From: Streptomyces sp. NBC_01485
GTDB lineage: Bacteria > Actinomycetota > Actinomycetes > Streptomycetales > Streptomycetaceae
DNA length: 64,000 nt
Reading direction: 5' to 3'
Assembly: GCF_036227125.1 (NCBI RefSeq)
Contig: NZ_CP109435.1
Location: forward strand, 5,208,001 to 5,272,000
Each line of letters starts with the position of its first letter. Within the stretch, counting starts at the first letter, position 1. A program made the position numbers and the translations under genes. Shown here piece by piece: positions 35,247 through 43,649 of the stretch. The notes under the pieces are model-generated. The model was not told where the DNA came from. It made no database searches and was given only the letters and a program-made list of their open reading frames with translations.

Positions 35247-36140
35247 TCAGGCGGCTGTGGCGGGGCGTGGGCTGCCGTGGAAGACCTGGCCGGTGTGCCA
35301 GGAGCGGTGGATCGCCGCGACGGGGCGGGCACCCGGTTGAGGTCCGATGAGCGGGCGACCGGCGAGCGCTATGACGTACTCGCGGGCGGCGGGGCTGTGG
35401 CCGACGAAGCGCGTCGAGACCAGGATGCGGTGGCCGTCGCCTATGCCGAGGACGCCCTTGTCGAAGAGCTTGTGGTGTAGCGAGCACAGGCACAGTCCGT
35501 TGTCGACGTCGTCGGGGCCGTCGAACGCCCACCAGCGCACATGCGCGGCCTCCAGACCGACCGGCACCGCGCCGATCCTGCCGTCGTAGCCGCAGAAGGC
35601 GCACCGGTACTCGTAGGCCGTCAGAACCTGCTCCCGCAGCCGCGGATCCCGCTGCCTCCGCACGACCGAGAGCTGTTCGGTCTTCACCGGCTGCAGTTCC
35701 AGGCCGACCGCTTCGCACAGCTCGCCGTGGAGTGAGGGCGGGAAGTTCAGGTCGAGCAGGACCCGTGCCATCCGGCCGAGCAGCGACGGCTCGCGCCGCA
35801 GCGCCGCCCGTAGTTCCGGCGCCAGCCGCCCTGCGGCTCCGGCTGCCCGCAGCTCCCGCACGCCACTGCCGGGACTGCCCTGTCCGTGGTCGGTGCGCAC
35901 CTCCCACACGCCGTCGCTCACCAGATGGTGGAACGGGTAGGCGGGCGTCGTTCTGTTGGGCGGTCCGTACTCGGCCAGCAGCCGGCCGAGGTCGTCCTCC
36001 ACCGCGCTGTACCGCAGGTCGCCATCGGCATCGTGCTGGAACCGGCCGAGGGCGTACAGGAACAGCAGCGGCTTGTGCGGAGCGCGGCTCCCGCTTCTGC
36101 TCCACTGCCTCAGCTTTGCGGTGCGCTCCAGCCAGTCCAT
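35247..36140 (-). CDS. Phosphorothioate-DNA-binding HNH restriction endonuclease
   Basis: 297 aa from ATG 36140. The N-terminus (MDWLERTAKLRQW, APHKPLLFLYALGRF, PPNRTTPAYPFHHLVSDGVW) resembles the sulfur-recognising domain (SBD) of ScoMcrA-type enzymes. The C-terminus is an HNH nuclease: CAFCG zinc pair near 178, EAAHVRWW, then DDVDNGLCLCSLHHKLFD (His-Asn-His). Such type IV enzymes cut DNA carrying phosphorothioate (Dnd) modification. An open frame extends far upstream but its codons look non-coding. No dnd genes are seen here, as expected for a type IV system. Confidence 0.72.
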   Translation of the reverse strand: MDWLERTAKLRQWSRSGSRAPHKPLLFLYALGRFQHDADGDLRYSAVEDDLGRLLAEYGPPNRTTPAYPFHHLVSDGVWEVRTDHGQGSPGSGVRELRAAGAAGRLAPELRAALRREPSLLGRMARVLLDLNFPPSLHGELCEAVGLELQPVKTEQLSVVRRQRDPRLREQVLTAYEYRCAFCGYDGRIGAVPVGLEAAHVRWWAFDGPDDVDNGLCLCSLHHKLFDKGVLGIGDGHRILVSTRFVGHSPAAREYVIALAGRPLIGPQPGARPVAAIHRSWHTGQVFHGSPRPATAA

Positions 36141-36148
36141 GACCGGCG

Positions 36149-36154
36149 ATCGTA
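36149..36154 (-). promoter_or_regulatory. Predicted -10 box TACGAT of the HNH gene
   Basis: On the minus strand TACGAT (TANNNT) is eight bases before ATG 36140 with no ribosome-binding site. This supports that start and a leaderless transcript. Confidence 0.4.
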
Positions 36155-36394
36155 GTGGTGCCTCGTCGAACAGCGATCTGCGCATGTGCGGGAAGGGCGA
36201 GGGCGTGGGCGTGGTCGCGGGGGACTCCCTGAGTAATGCCCGGCCATGAGCCGTGGTCCCAAGGTCCCTTGAGACGGAGCTTCCCGCTGTCGGATCGGCG
36301 TCACCCTGAGGCATCAGCCTGGGGCCGCCGGCTCCGTGCCGACGTTGCCCGATGCGCCCTGACGAGCCGTGGCGAGGTGGGGGGGTATCTCGCC

Positions 36395-36510
36395 TTCGGC
36401 GGAGAATCTGGCCGTATGGATCTTCGACCTCTGGACCGATCGGTTTCCGGAGCTGACCGCAGTCAGGGTCTCCGAGACGCCCAGGACGTGGGCCGAGTAC
36501 CGGCCAGGGT
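36395..36510 (+). pseudogene. QueD/6-pyruvoyl-tetrahydropterin-synthase remnant
   Basis: A short frame reads PSAENLAVWIFDLWTDRF and then ELTAVRVSETPRTWAEYRPG before a stop, matching the C-terminal end of 6-carboxy-/6-pyruvoyl-tetrahydropterin synthases (E-N-L-A with the V-S-E-T-P-x-T-W-A-E-Y end). The catalytic N-terminus is absent upstream, so it is a remnant. Confidence 0.5.
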
Positions 36511-36539
36511 GAACTGCTCGGCGACCGCTCCCCGGAGGA

Positions 36540-36811
36540 GTTCTGGACGGCGATCGGCTGGCCGCCGGGCAGATGCGGCTGCTGTTCGTCGCGGACCGGA
36601 TCCCGCTGGAGCTGAGGGCGATTGTCGAGTTCCTGAACCGGCAGATGCGGCAGACCGACGTGTACGCGGTCGAGCTGACCCAGTACCGAGGCGACGGAGA
36701 CTCCGCGTCCTCGTCCCGCGCGTCCACGGGGAGGTTGCGGAGACAAGCCGCTCAAGCCTGAAGATCACCATCTACAGCTGGAGTACCAAGGAAGAGACGG
36801 ATGACCTCTGA
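36540..36811 (+). pseudogene. Remnant of an unidentified conserved protein
   Basis: LDGDRLAAGQMRLLFVADRIPLELRAIVEFLNRQM reads well, then continues in another frame as LRVLVPRVHGEVAETSRSSL. The two pieces look like one gene broken by a frameshift near 36700. Family not recognised with certainty. The rest of 36141-37005 holds no other supported gene. Confidence 0.4.
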
Positions 36812-37005
36812 GGGCGATTGTCCAGGTTGGCCATCATGCGCATCTGCGTGCCGTCGTTGCCGTCAGAACTGCCGTCAAATCTGGACGATGACTCAGCCGG
36901 GTGTCCGCGCCCGTCCCGGAAAACCCCCGGCCGTCTTTCTCCACTGATTCAAGGCGGCTGGGCTCCGCTCCCCCGCCCGGCACAGCCCCCGGCCGGACTC
37001 GGCCG

Positions 37006-37773
37006 CTACTGGCGGTGGCGGCGCGTGCCTTGTCGCGGTGGCAGGGTCAGTGTGATTTGCCGAACGAGTTGCTGGAAGCATGCGAGGGACGCGAGAGCGG
37101 GCAGGGAAGCCCCCGCGATACCGGTGAATGTCTTGTCCGCCTGTGCTACGCACAGCATTATCGCGACGGAGGAGAAGAGTAGAACGATGAACCATGAGTG
37201 CACGGCTCGGCGCTGATGCAGAGCAGTCCGGAGGATGGAGAGAGAGGCCACCATCCAGGGGCCGTACACGAGGAGAGGCCACGACGGGACCATTCCACCT
37301 CCTGTGCCGGACGTGATGTTCTGCAGTGGCCTGTAGGCCACCATCCCGCCGAAGACGCTGACCATCGCAACGATGACAGCGACCAGTGCGACGATGACGA
37401 AGCTGCCGGTTTGCAACCATTTGAGTCGGACTTTCCGAACTCGCATCTTCCGATGCCCGACAGAAGAGCGCCGAGTGGGCGGCAGTTGAGCCGTGATCTG
37501 CGCCAGGTTCTCCAACGGGTCGGTGAAGTCGCCGCCGGCCGAGGGCTCGCCGCGAGGTGGCGGCACCCTGGCCGCCTGTTCCGCCGGAACAGCCTCCTGC
37601 ATGAGATAGGCAAGTTCCTCGACCGGGTCCCAGCCCGTGGCGGGTGGGGTTAGGGCCCCGGCGTGCACACTGTCGACAGTTTCCCCGTTCCAACCAGTGT
37701 CCGACCCGTAGGCGTATGCGTCGGAATACCATGCACGCCGCTCAAAGATCGGATCCGCATATTCATGATTCAC
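37006..37773 (-). CDS. DUF2637 (Spd-like) integrative-element membrane protein
   Basis: 255 aa. A variable N-terminus, a basic stretch (HRKMRVRKVRLKW), then four membrane helices with SWPLLVYGPWMVASLSILRTALHQRRAVHSW and LLFSSVAIMLCVAQADKTF, typical of DUF2637. These proteins occur in Streptomyces conjugative plasmids and AICEs, where SpdA/SpdB-type proteins help intramycelial plasmid spread. Overlaps the small upstream gene by 11 bp. It marks an element remnant next to the integrase pseudogene. Confidence 0.7.
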   Translation of the reverse strand: MNHEYADPIFERRAWYSDAYAYGSDTGWNGETVDSVHAGALTPPATGWDPVEELAYLMQEAVPAEQAARVPPPRGEPSAGGDFTDPLENLAQITAQLPPTRRSSVGHRKMRVRKVRLKWLQTGSFVIVALVAVIVAMVSVFGGMVAYRPLQNITSGTGGGMVPSWPLLVYGPWMVASLSILRTALHQRRAVHSWFIVLLFSSVAIMLCVAQADKTFTGIAGASLPALASLACFQQLVRQITLTLPPRQGTRRHRQ

Positions 37774-38071
37774 AGGAAGGTGTCCGTCGGGTGCGGTCCA
37801 CGTGACGGTTGGAGTATTCCGGGCCGTTCCACCGCGAATTGAGTTCCTCCTGGATCGCCTCCAGTAGCGCGAGGAACTCGCGAAGTAGCGGCTCGGTAAC
37901 CTGACGTTCGACCCGCGCGCCGTCCCCGATCACCGTGCCCTGCACCGCAAGCGTCGAGTACGCCACTCCGGGCGGGAAAGTGTATTTCCCCACTACCAGA
38001 TCGCGGACCGCAGGTTGATTGTCCGTCCTCACGTTGCGTTGAGGCAGGCCCTGGGACCTTTCTTTCGTCAT
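37763..38071 (-). CDS. Hypothetical protein of the integrative-element remnant
   Basis: 102 aa. YTFPPGVAYSTLAVQGTVIGDG and QVTEPLLREFLALLEAIQEELNSRW are readable, with a helical C-terminal half. No family recognised. Probably cotranscribed with the DUF2637 gene. Confidence 0.5.
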   Translation of the reverse strand: MTKERSQGLPQRNVRTDNQPAVRDLVVGKYTFPPGVAYSTLAVQGTVIGDGARVERQVTEPLLREFLALLEAIQEELNSRWNGPEYSNRHVDRTRRTPSCES

Positions 38072-38339
38072 ATCCCGCTAACGCCGATCACCCTCCTCTA
38101 GATGCGCGGCAAATGAGTGACCCTGCTGTAAGGGTCGCTAAGGAGAGCGTTTCGTAATTAATGTAATTCGCGTCGCGCTCCACACTTTATGAGGCAAGCG
38201 AATTGTCCTTTCAATCTCCTGAGCAGAAATACGATTCGCCGCCAGCGTTGACCTTCGAGGCATGGCGTCGGGGACGCTGGCGTACAGCGGCGGACGCCCG
38301 CGCGCGCCTGCGGGCCGCCGCAGGAGGTGAGAGGACCAC

Positions 38340-38769
38340 CGGATCGACGTCGAGTGCCTGCTCAAGTCGCCTCGGACGAAGTTGCCCTGAAGCACGCGCG
38401 TCTGACAAGGCGGCAATTCGAAGATCAGGGCTGGGATCGGCTCGCCGCCGATGGGAGGAACACGGTCTCGTCTTCTCCTCGGCGGTGGGCAAGCTCCTTG
38501 ACGCAGCCAACGTCCGCCGCGCCTTCCGCCAGGCGCTCAAGGACGTCGACGGGATCGACGCCGACGAGTGGACGCCTCGGGAGCTCGGGCACAGCTTCGT
38601 GTCCCTGCTCTCCGACCGGGGCGTCCCGCTGGAAGAGATCTCCCGGCTTGTGGGGCACTCCGGTACGGCCGTCACCGAGGAGGTCTACCGGAAGCAGATC
38701 CGGCCCGTGATCCAGACCGGTGCCGTGGTCATGGACGGCATCTTTGGAGGCGTGCCACAGCAGCCGTAG
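38340..38769 (+). pseudogene. Tyrosine integrase remnant (C-terminus, frameshifted)
   Basis: VALKHARLTRRQFEDQGWDRLAADGR in one frame continues, after a frameshift near 38455, as EEHGLVFSSAVGKLLDAANV, TPRELGHSFVSLLSDRGV and SRLVGHSGTAVTEEVYRKQIRPV. These are the R, H and Tyr regions of Streptomyces phage-type integrases. The usual RH reads GH here and the N-terminal 60% is missing. It is followed by a strong hairpin and the tRNA fragment, the order expected at the int end of an element. Confidence 0.65.
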
Positions 38770-38815
38770 GCACGCAGCAAGCACTCAGGAATCGATAGTC
38801 ACGCAGTTAGACACG

Positions 38816-38868
38816 CAGCAACCCCAGAGGGCCCTTACCTACCCGGTAAGGGCCCTCTGGGGTTGCTG
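38816..38868. terminator. Strong bidirectional hairpin after integrase remnant
   Basis: Arms 38816-38839 and 38845-38868 are perfectly complementary over 24 bp around a 5-nt loop. It separates the integrase remnant from the tRNA fragment and would stop transcription from either side. Confidence 0.8.
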
Positions 38869-38875
38869 TCTAGCT

Positions 38876-38918
38876 GTCGGGGTGGCGGGATTTGAACCCA
38901 CGACCTCTTCGTCCCGAA
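38876..38918 (-). tRNA. 3' fragment of tRNA-Pro, probable attachment site
   Basis: On the minus strand the sequence runs TTCGGGACGAAGAGG, then GTGGGTTCAAATCCC and GCCACCCCGAC: the anticodon loop (CGG), variable region, T arm and acceptor 3' strand of a tRNA-Pro. Nothing upstream (38919 onward) folds as the D arm or acceptor 5' strand, so the gene is incomplete. Actinobacterial elements integrate in tRNA 3' ends and duplicate this part, so it is probably an attL/attR core. Confidence 0.75.
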
Positions 38919-39097
38919 TGAGGTTCGGGCGGGATTGACACCGGGTAGTTTGGTGTTTTGCCTGGTCAGGGTGTGGGGGTGGGACGGTCTCGGGTGGTGT
39001 GGAAGGGGCTCGAGGAACGGGTCGGCTCCCAGATGGCTCCCAGCCCTCTCCTGGTGTTCCTCGTTGCTTCAAGGAAGGCGCCTTCACCTCCGCCGAC

Positions 39098-42000
39098 TCA
39101 GTCCGGGAGGATCGTAGCGGCCATGGTGGTCACGAGGGACGTGAGTAGCCGCCATCCGATTTCGTGCGGTGGATCGAGTACAGACTTGTCCGCCTCTTCG
39201 AGCGCTGCCACGAGAGCCTTGGCCTCAGTACGGTCGTCGCGATGGACAGCATCCAGGATACGGAGAACCAGCAACTTCAAGGGCCGGTCAACCTCTCTGA
39301 CCAGATGCTTCTCGTCCACATGAGTGATGATCTCCACCAGCCTGCGCAGCACGGGGAGGGCGTCGGTCTCGTTCTGGACGAGGGCTATACCGGACTGCAG
39401 GCCGACGTTGTGCACTGCGGTTGCAATTGACTGAGGGTTCAGCTTCGACGTGGTCGCGTAGCGGTCGAGCGTTGCGAGTTCGACGGCTGTCTCGGACCAG
39501 AGACCCTGGAACGCGAGGGCCTCCGCCAAGAGGCCAGTGACGTTGATCCGCTGCACCATAGGTAGTTGCGCGTCGTCCAGCATTGCTCGACACCGCCTCT
39601 CAATTTCGGCGTCATCGATGCTTCTGTCGCTCAATGCCTGTGTGATATCCCCGATTTCAGCAAGGATCTTGGAGATCGTAGTGTCCGGCAGCCGTGCGCC
39701 AAGTGTTTGCAGGTCGGCGATGAGACGGATCACCGCTTCACCTGGAACCTCGCGATGTGTTGCTGCACGGAGTGTGGTCAGGGCGTTGGCGACCGCGTTG
39801 GCTGCATCAGCGGGACGGGAGTCGGTGAGCTGCAGAGCGAGCTGGTGGATGCGCTTCAGATGCGGGAGCAGATCGTCCAACGGTGCTCCTTGCTCTCGCA
39901 TCACGGCAACGAGCGGAAACTGCGTCTTGAGTTCAAGGACGGGTGCTGGGGCAGTGCGAGCCCTGATGACGTTGAGCTCTGATTCGAAGCAGGCCCGCGC
40001 TGCTTCCAAACTTCCGGTGCGGAAGTATGCGCCGCCGAGGTTGCCGTACAGGACGGCGAGATCGTCGGACCTGATCCCGAGCCGCAGGGCATGGCCGGCG
40101 AGGCTTTGCGCGTGAGAAACCAGCTGATGCATGCGGTGCTCGTCCTCGTCGTCGATGAACTCCGCGAGCCAGTTCTGGGTGTGAAACGCTGCGCGGCTCA
40201 GGATCGGCTCCACGTCGCCGGAACCTTCCATGGTTCCTCGAACGATGTGCTGCACGATCTCGTTGACGCTGATCGTCTCGTCGAGTTCATCAGGATGCTC
40301 TGGCCTGTCCTGCCTACAAGGAGCGCCCGTGCTGAGTAGCTCGCCTCGCTGCACGAGGGACTCGGTCCGCAGGGCGCGGTGGATCTCCAGGACGCTAAGC
40401 GAATTCTGGGACGATTCCACCATGATCAGTGGCCCCTTCAGACCACTGCGCATGACGGACTCCTTGGGCACCACGGCTGCGGCGACCAGCAGCTGGAGCG
40501 GAATCTGGCGTGAGGCCATATACGAGGCGGTGCTGATCGACGCGAGTGCCGCGCTCGATATGTCCTGCTGTCGAACGCCTGTAGCGGCGTGGCCGATTCG
40601 TTGCAGGGCTACCCGGATGGCCGCGACGAGCGTGCGCGGATACCCAGGCGGGACGGAGTGCTCATCGTCCAACGCGCGATCGCGGATGAGTTCCAGATAA
40701 CGCGGCACCTCTGCAAGGCCGAGCCCGCAGCTGGCCAGGTAGCCACAGGCCAGCTCGATGGCTAGGGGCCAGTACTCCAGATTCTGCGCTAGTTCGACGG
40801 CTGCCTGTTCACTTGCCTTGTCCCAGATGAAGCCGTCTTCGGAGAGACGCAGGCGTATCAGTGACACAGCCTGGTCGGTGGTGAGGTGCGTAACGGTGAT
40901 CCGTCGGGGATGGGTGGCCCAACTGCTCTGATTGGTGGACGTAATGATCAGATGTCCGCGTCCACGAGTTGGCAGCCACGGAAGAACACGGCGACGGTCC
41001 GAGGCATTGTCGACGACCATGAGCCAGCGGCCTGGGAACGCACTTAGGAGCGCGTGCACCCGGTGTCGTACGACCGCAGAGTCCATCGGGGCCTGCTCAT
41101 GCTCCGGTGCGAGCCAGTCGTGCAAGAGACGATAGGAGGCGGCCAGGCTGGCGTCACTCTCCGCATCGATCCAGAGGATGTGGTCGTAGGAGTCCGCGAC
41201 GTCATGGGCATACGCGGCAGCGGCACTGGTCTTTCCGATACCGGACAGTCCCAGCAAGGCACAGGCCCGCACCACCCGGTCCTCGGGTGATCCTGTGAGT
41301 GCCCGGTGAATCTGCGCCAGCAGGTCGGGCCTGGGAACATCCGGTGGTGACGGGACGGGCCCCACCATGATGCCCCAGTCGAAGCTGCCGAGGTCATGGG
41401 CGAGGTGAGTGGCCTCTGTCAGCAACTCGGAACGGAAGTCCGTCAGGGTCAGTACTCCATCGAACTCGCCACAGGCTCTGCGGAAGATCTCCGAGACCAA
41501 GTGATTGGTCATGCGCCCTGCCGAGCGGAGTCCGAGGCCGCCGCGCTGCTGTGAACGGAATTTTCTGATGCGCTCCCTCAGATGCTCGCGCAGTTCATGA
41601 GGCTCGCGGGCATCCGGCACGATACGCGCGCGGCTCAAGCCCACCAGCTCGTCGTGGTTGAGGCCCTTGGCGTTTTTTCCCTGTTTCGAGCTCTGTTTCA
41701 GGAGCGCGGTCAGCTCCTGCTGGATCTCTTCGGGATCGGTGAGGTGTAGCACCTGGTTCAATTGAACGGCCTTGGCGTGCAGTCTCATATTGGTGATCAA
41801 GCTGTACGTCTTGGCGCTCGGCCTAGCTTTGATCATCCGTACCAGCACAGCGAAAGCAGCCGGAGCGGACAACTCGGTGCCGGGCCCTCCCGATTTCACT
41901 TGCGCTGCCAGCACGGGGGACAGGCCGCCACTCACCAGATCGAAGTCGATGGCGTCCGGGTCGTTCACTCCCTCTCCGCTGGCATCAGTTGGCTCGATAA

Positions 42001-42115
42001 CTGCTGCGTGTACGCCAGGGCGGCGTCCTTCGGCAGCAGTCAGTAGCTCCTCCAACGTGACCAGATACTGGTACTGAAACCCGAAGGCAGCAGCCTGTCC
42101 TCCACGCTCTGCCAT
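39098..42115 (-). CDS. NLR-like STAND protein with PD-(D/E)XK-like effector domain
   Basis: 1005 aa. Residues 1-200 have AAFGFQYQYLVTLEELL, E41, DAIDFDL (57-59) and AAQVKSG (K74), the pattern of a PD-(D/E)XK nuclease domain of Cap4/DUF4297 type. Next an NB-ARC/STAND ATPase: Walker A GLSGIGKTS near 290, Walker B RWLMVVDNAS near 362, winged-helix part with QNLEYWPLAIELACGYL. The C-terminal 350 residues are helical TPR-like repeats. Architecture and island setting fit an antiphage sensor that activates a nuclease, by analogy with Avs/bNACHT proteins. Minus strand, downstream of the second Wadjet operon's jetD after a 260-bp gap. Confidence 0.75.
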   Translation of the reverse strand: MAERGGQAAAFGFQYQYLVTLEELLTAAEGRRPGVHAAVIEPTDASGEGVNDPDAIDFDLVSGGLSPVLAAQVKSGGPGTELSAPAAFAVLVRMIKARPSAKTYSLITNMRLHAKAVQLNQVLHLTDPEEIQQELTALLKQSSKQGKNAKGLNHDELVGLSRARIVPDAREPHELREHLRERIRKFRSQQRGGLGLRSAGRMTNHLVSEIFRRACGEFDGVLTLTDFRSELLTEATHLAHDLGSFDWGIMVGPVPSPPDVPRPDLLAQIHRALTGSPEDRVVRACALLGLSGIGKTSAAAAYAHDVADSYDHILWIDAESDASLAASYRLLHDWLAPEHEQAPMDSAVVRHRVHALLSAFPGRWLMVVDNASDRRRVLPWLPTRGRGHLIITSTNQSSWATHPRRITVTHLTTDQAVSLIRLRLSEDGFIWDKASEQAAVELAQNLEYWPLAIELACGYLASCGLGLAEVPRYLELIRDRALDDEHSVPPGYPRTLVAAIRVALQRIGHAATGVRQQDISSAALASISTASYMASRQIPLQLLVAAAVVPKESVMRSGLKGPLIMVESSQNSLSVLEIHRALRTESLVQRGELLSTGAPCRQDRPEHPDELDETISVNEIVQHIVRGTMEGSGDVEPILSRAAFHTQNWLAEFIDDEDEHRMHQLVSHAQSLAGHALRLGIRSDDLAVLYGNLGGAYFRTGSLEAARACFESELNVIRARTAPAPVLELKTQFPLVAVMREQGAPLDDLLPHLKRIHQLALQLTDSRPADAANAVANALTTLRAATHREVPGEAVIRLIADLQTLGARLPDTTISKILAEIGDITQALSDRSIDDAEIERRCRAMLDDAQLPMVQRINVTGLLAEALAFQGLWSETAVELATLDRYATTSKLNPQSIATAVHNVGLQSGIALVQNETDALPVLRRLVEIITHVDEKHLVREVDRPLKLLVLRILDAVHRDDRTEAKALVAALEEADKSVLDPPHEIGWRLLTSLVTTMAATILPD

Positions 42116-42377
42116 GCTCGCCCCTCGTGCCGGTAATCAAGCCTCCCTGCGGTGATCAACGCAGCGGCTGCTGTGGATGGTTCCATCGCCTATCTGTGGG
42201 ACAGGGAGATGGGGCGCGACGGCCTCGAAGGCGATCGAAGAGGGAGCGATCCTGCGTCGGTCTGGGGCGCTGGCCTCGGCCCTGACGCCGCTGTGGCGAT
42301 AGAGCGGCCCCGGTAGCCGGCTGCCAGCCAACTCCCAGAACCCTGGCCCGCATCAAAACTGAATTTCGTCGACGTCC

Positions 42378-43649
42378 CTACGCCCGGCGTGACAGGTCGC
42401 CTACCAGGAGTTCGAGGGTCGCCTCCTCATGGAGTGCGACGCCGAGGGCGGTCATGGCGGGAGCGAGGTCTGGGTCCCAGTCTGCCCTGACCGGCTCGCC
42501 GTCGAGCGCCAGTTGAGGGATGCCCTCGGCCTGACTGCGAGCGGCCAGGTGCTCGTAGTCCGCGGTGCCCATGCGCCAGGGCGAGGCTGCGTAGCGGCGG
42601 ATGACCCGGTTGGCCAGTGCGATCCCCGGCCAGTCGAAGTCGCCGTGGTAGGCGAAGCGACAGTTTGTGGCAGCGAGGGCGTCGAGAAGCGTGAAGACAA
42701 CCGTGGCGGCGCTGCCAGACGTGCACACGAGGGGCTGAACGCACGCCGCGTCCGCCGCAGCTTCCACCACGCGCGGATTCTCGCAGATGCGGATGAGTGT
42801 TCCGGCGGGGAGTTGTAGCCGCAGGGTGTGCAGGTCGCGCGGTGTGAGGTGGGCTTCGGCGTGTTGCTCGGCCCGCTCCCGCAGGGCACGCTCCCGCCAG
42901 CCCTCGCCGTCGGGTCGCAGCCCGTACGTCAGCACCGTGCTGGAGACCTCGTCCGGCGTGACGGACACCAGCCGCCACAGTGCGCGTCGACCGGCAGCGT
43001 CGTCGGGGAACTCGGCGCCGTGGGCGAGGGCGACACCGCGTTGGACGAGGCGTGCTAGCCAGGTGCCGTCGTCCAGGCCGTGTGCGGAGCCGGTCGCCAT
43101 GGCGGCGAGTTCACCTCGGCCGCGTGCGCCGCCCCGCTCGGAGCCGAGGAGGGTGGTGAGGACCTGGACCGCCTGCTGGAGTGTCCACACCGCCGCTTCG
43201 GGCGTCACCCCTCGCGGAACGCCGGCCCGGCGCAACAGGTCGTACCACTGCCGGATCCATTCCTGGCCGGTGAGCGGGGAGGCATCCAGTGACGAAGCAA
43301 GAGACGACCACACCTGCTCCCGCCGCGCCGTCGCGTCCGCGCGGGCGGAACGGCGGTTGGTGAGAGGCGGGCCGATTTCCTCCAGGGTCTGCCTCAGCCC
43401 GAGTCCGGCGGCCGAGGCGCGAAGTCGTGCGTCGAGCACGTCAAGCCGTACCGTCACGGCGGCACCGGTGAGGGGTTTACCCAGCAGGAGTGACAGGTCG
43501 TTGCGTTCTTGGGGGTTCATCGCGGTGAGCCTGAGGGAGCCGGTGGCCTGTACGCCGTTGCTCTCCAGACGTTTGCGTACGTTCTCCCATAGCCGGGTGA
43601 GCCCGGGGCCCGTCAGCCATTCGCGCGTCGCGGTGGGTAGTGCGCTCAC
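42378..43649 (-). CDS. jetD: Wadjet JetD-like nuclease, system 2
   Basis: 423 aa. TOPRIM motif: Glu in RICENPRVVEAAAD (near 289) and DxD in YHGDFDWPGIALAN (near 334-336), with the same DUF3323-type N-terminus as the first copy (GPGLTRLWENVRKRLESNG). Clearly homologous to 23177-24463 but diverged. The start overlaps the jetC stop by 4 bp, the ancestral arrangement lacking in system 1. Confidence 0.9.
   Translation of the reverse strand: MSALPTATREWLTGPGLTRLWENVRKRLESNGVQATGSLRLTAMNPQERNDLSLLLGKPLTGAAVTVRLDVLDARLRASAAGLGLRQTLEEIGPPLTNRRSARADATARREQVWSSLASSLDASPLTGQEWIRQWYDLLRRAGVPRGVTPEAAVWTLQQAVQVLTTLLGSERGGARGRGELAAMATGSAHGLDDGTWLARLVQRGVALAHGAEFPDDAAGRRALWRLVSVTPDEVSSTVLTYGLRPDGEGWRERALRERAEQHAEAHLTPRDLHTLRLQLPAGTLIRICENPRVVEAAADAACVQPLVCTSGSAATVVFTLLDALAATNCRFAYHGDFDWPGIALANRVIRRYAASPWRMGTADYEHLAARSQAEGIPQLALDGEPVRADWDPDLAPAMTALGVALHEEATLELLVGDLSRRA

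Noticed and set aside
36818..37216. Plus-strand gene opposite the DUF2637 gene
   Set aside because: The minus strand has clear membrane helices and family motifs, while this frame has no recognisable sequence.
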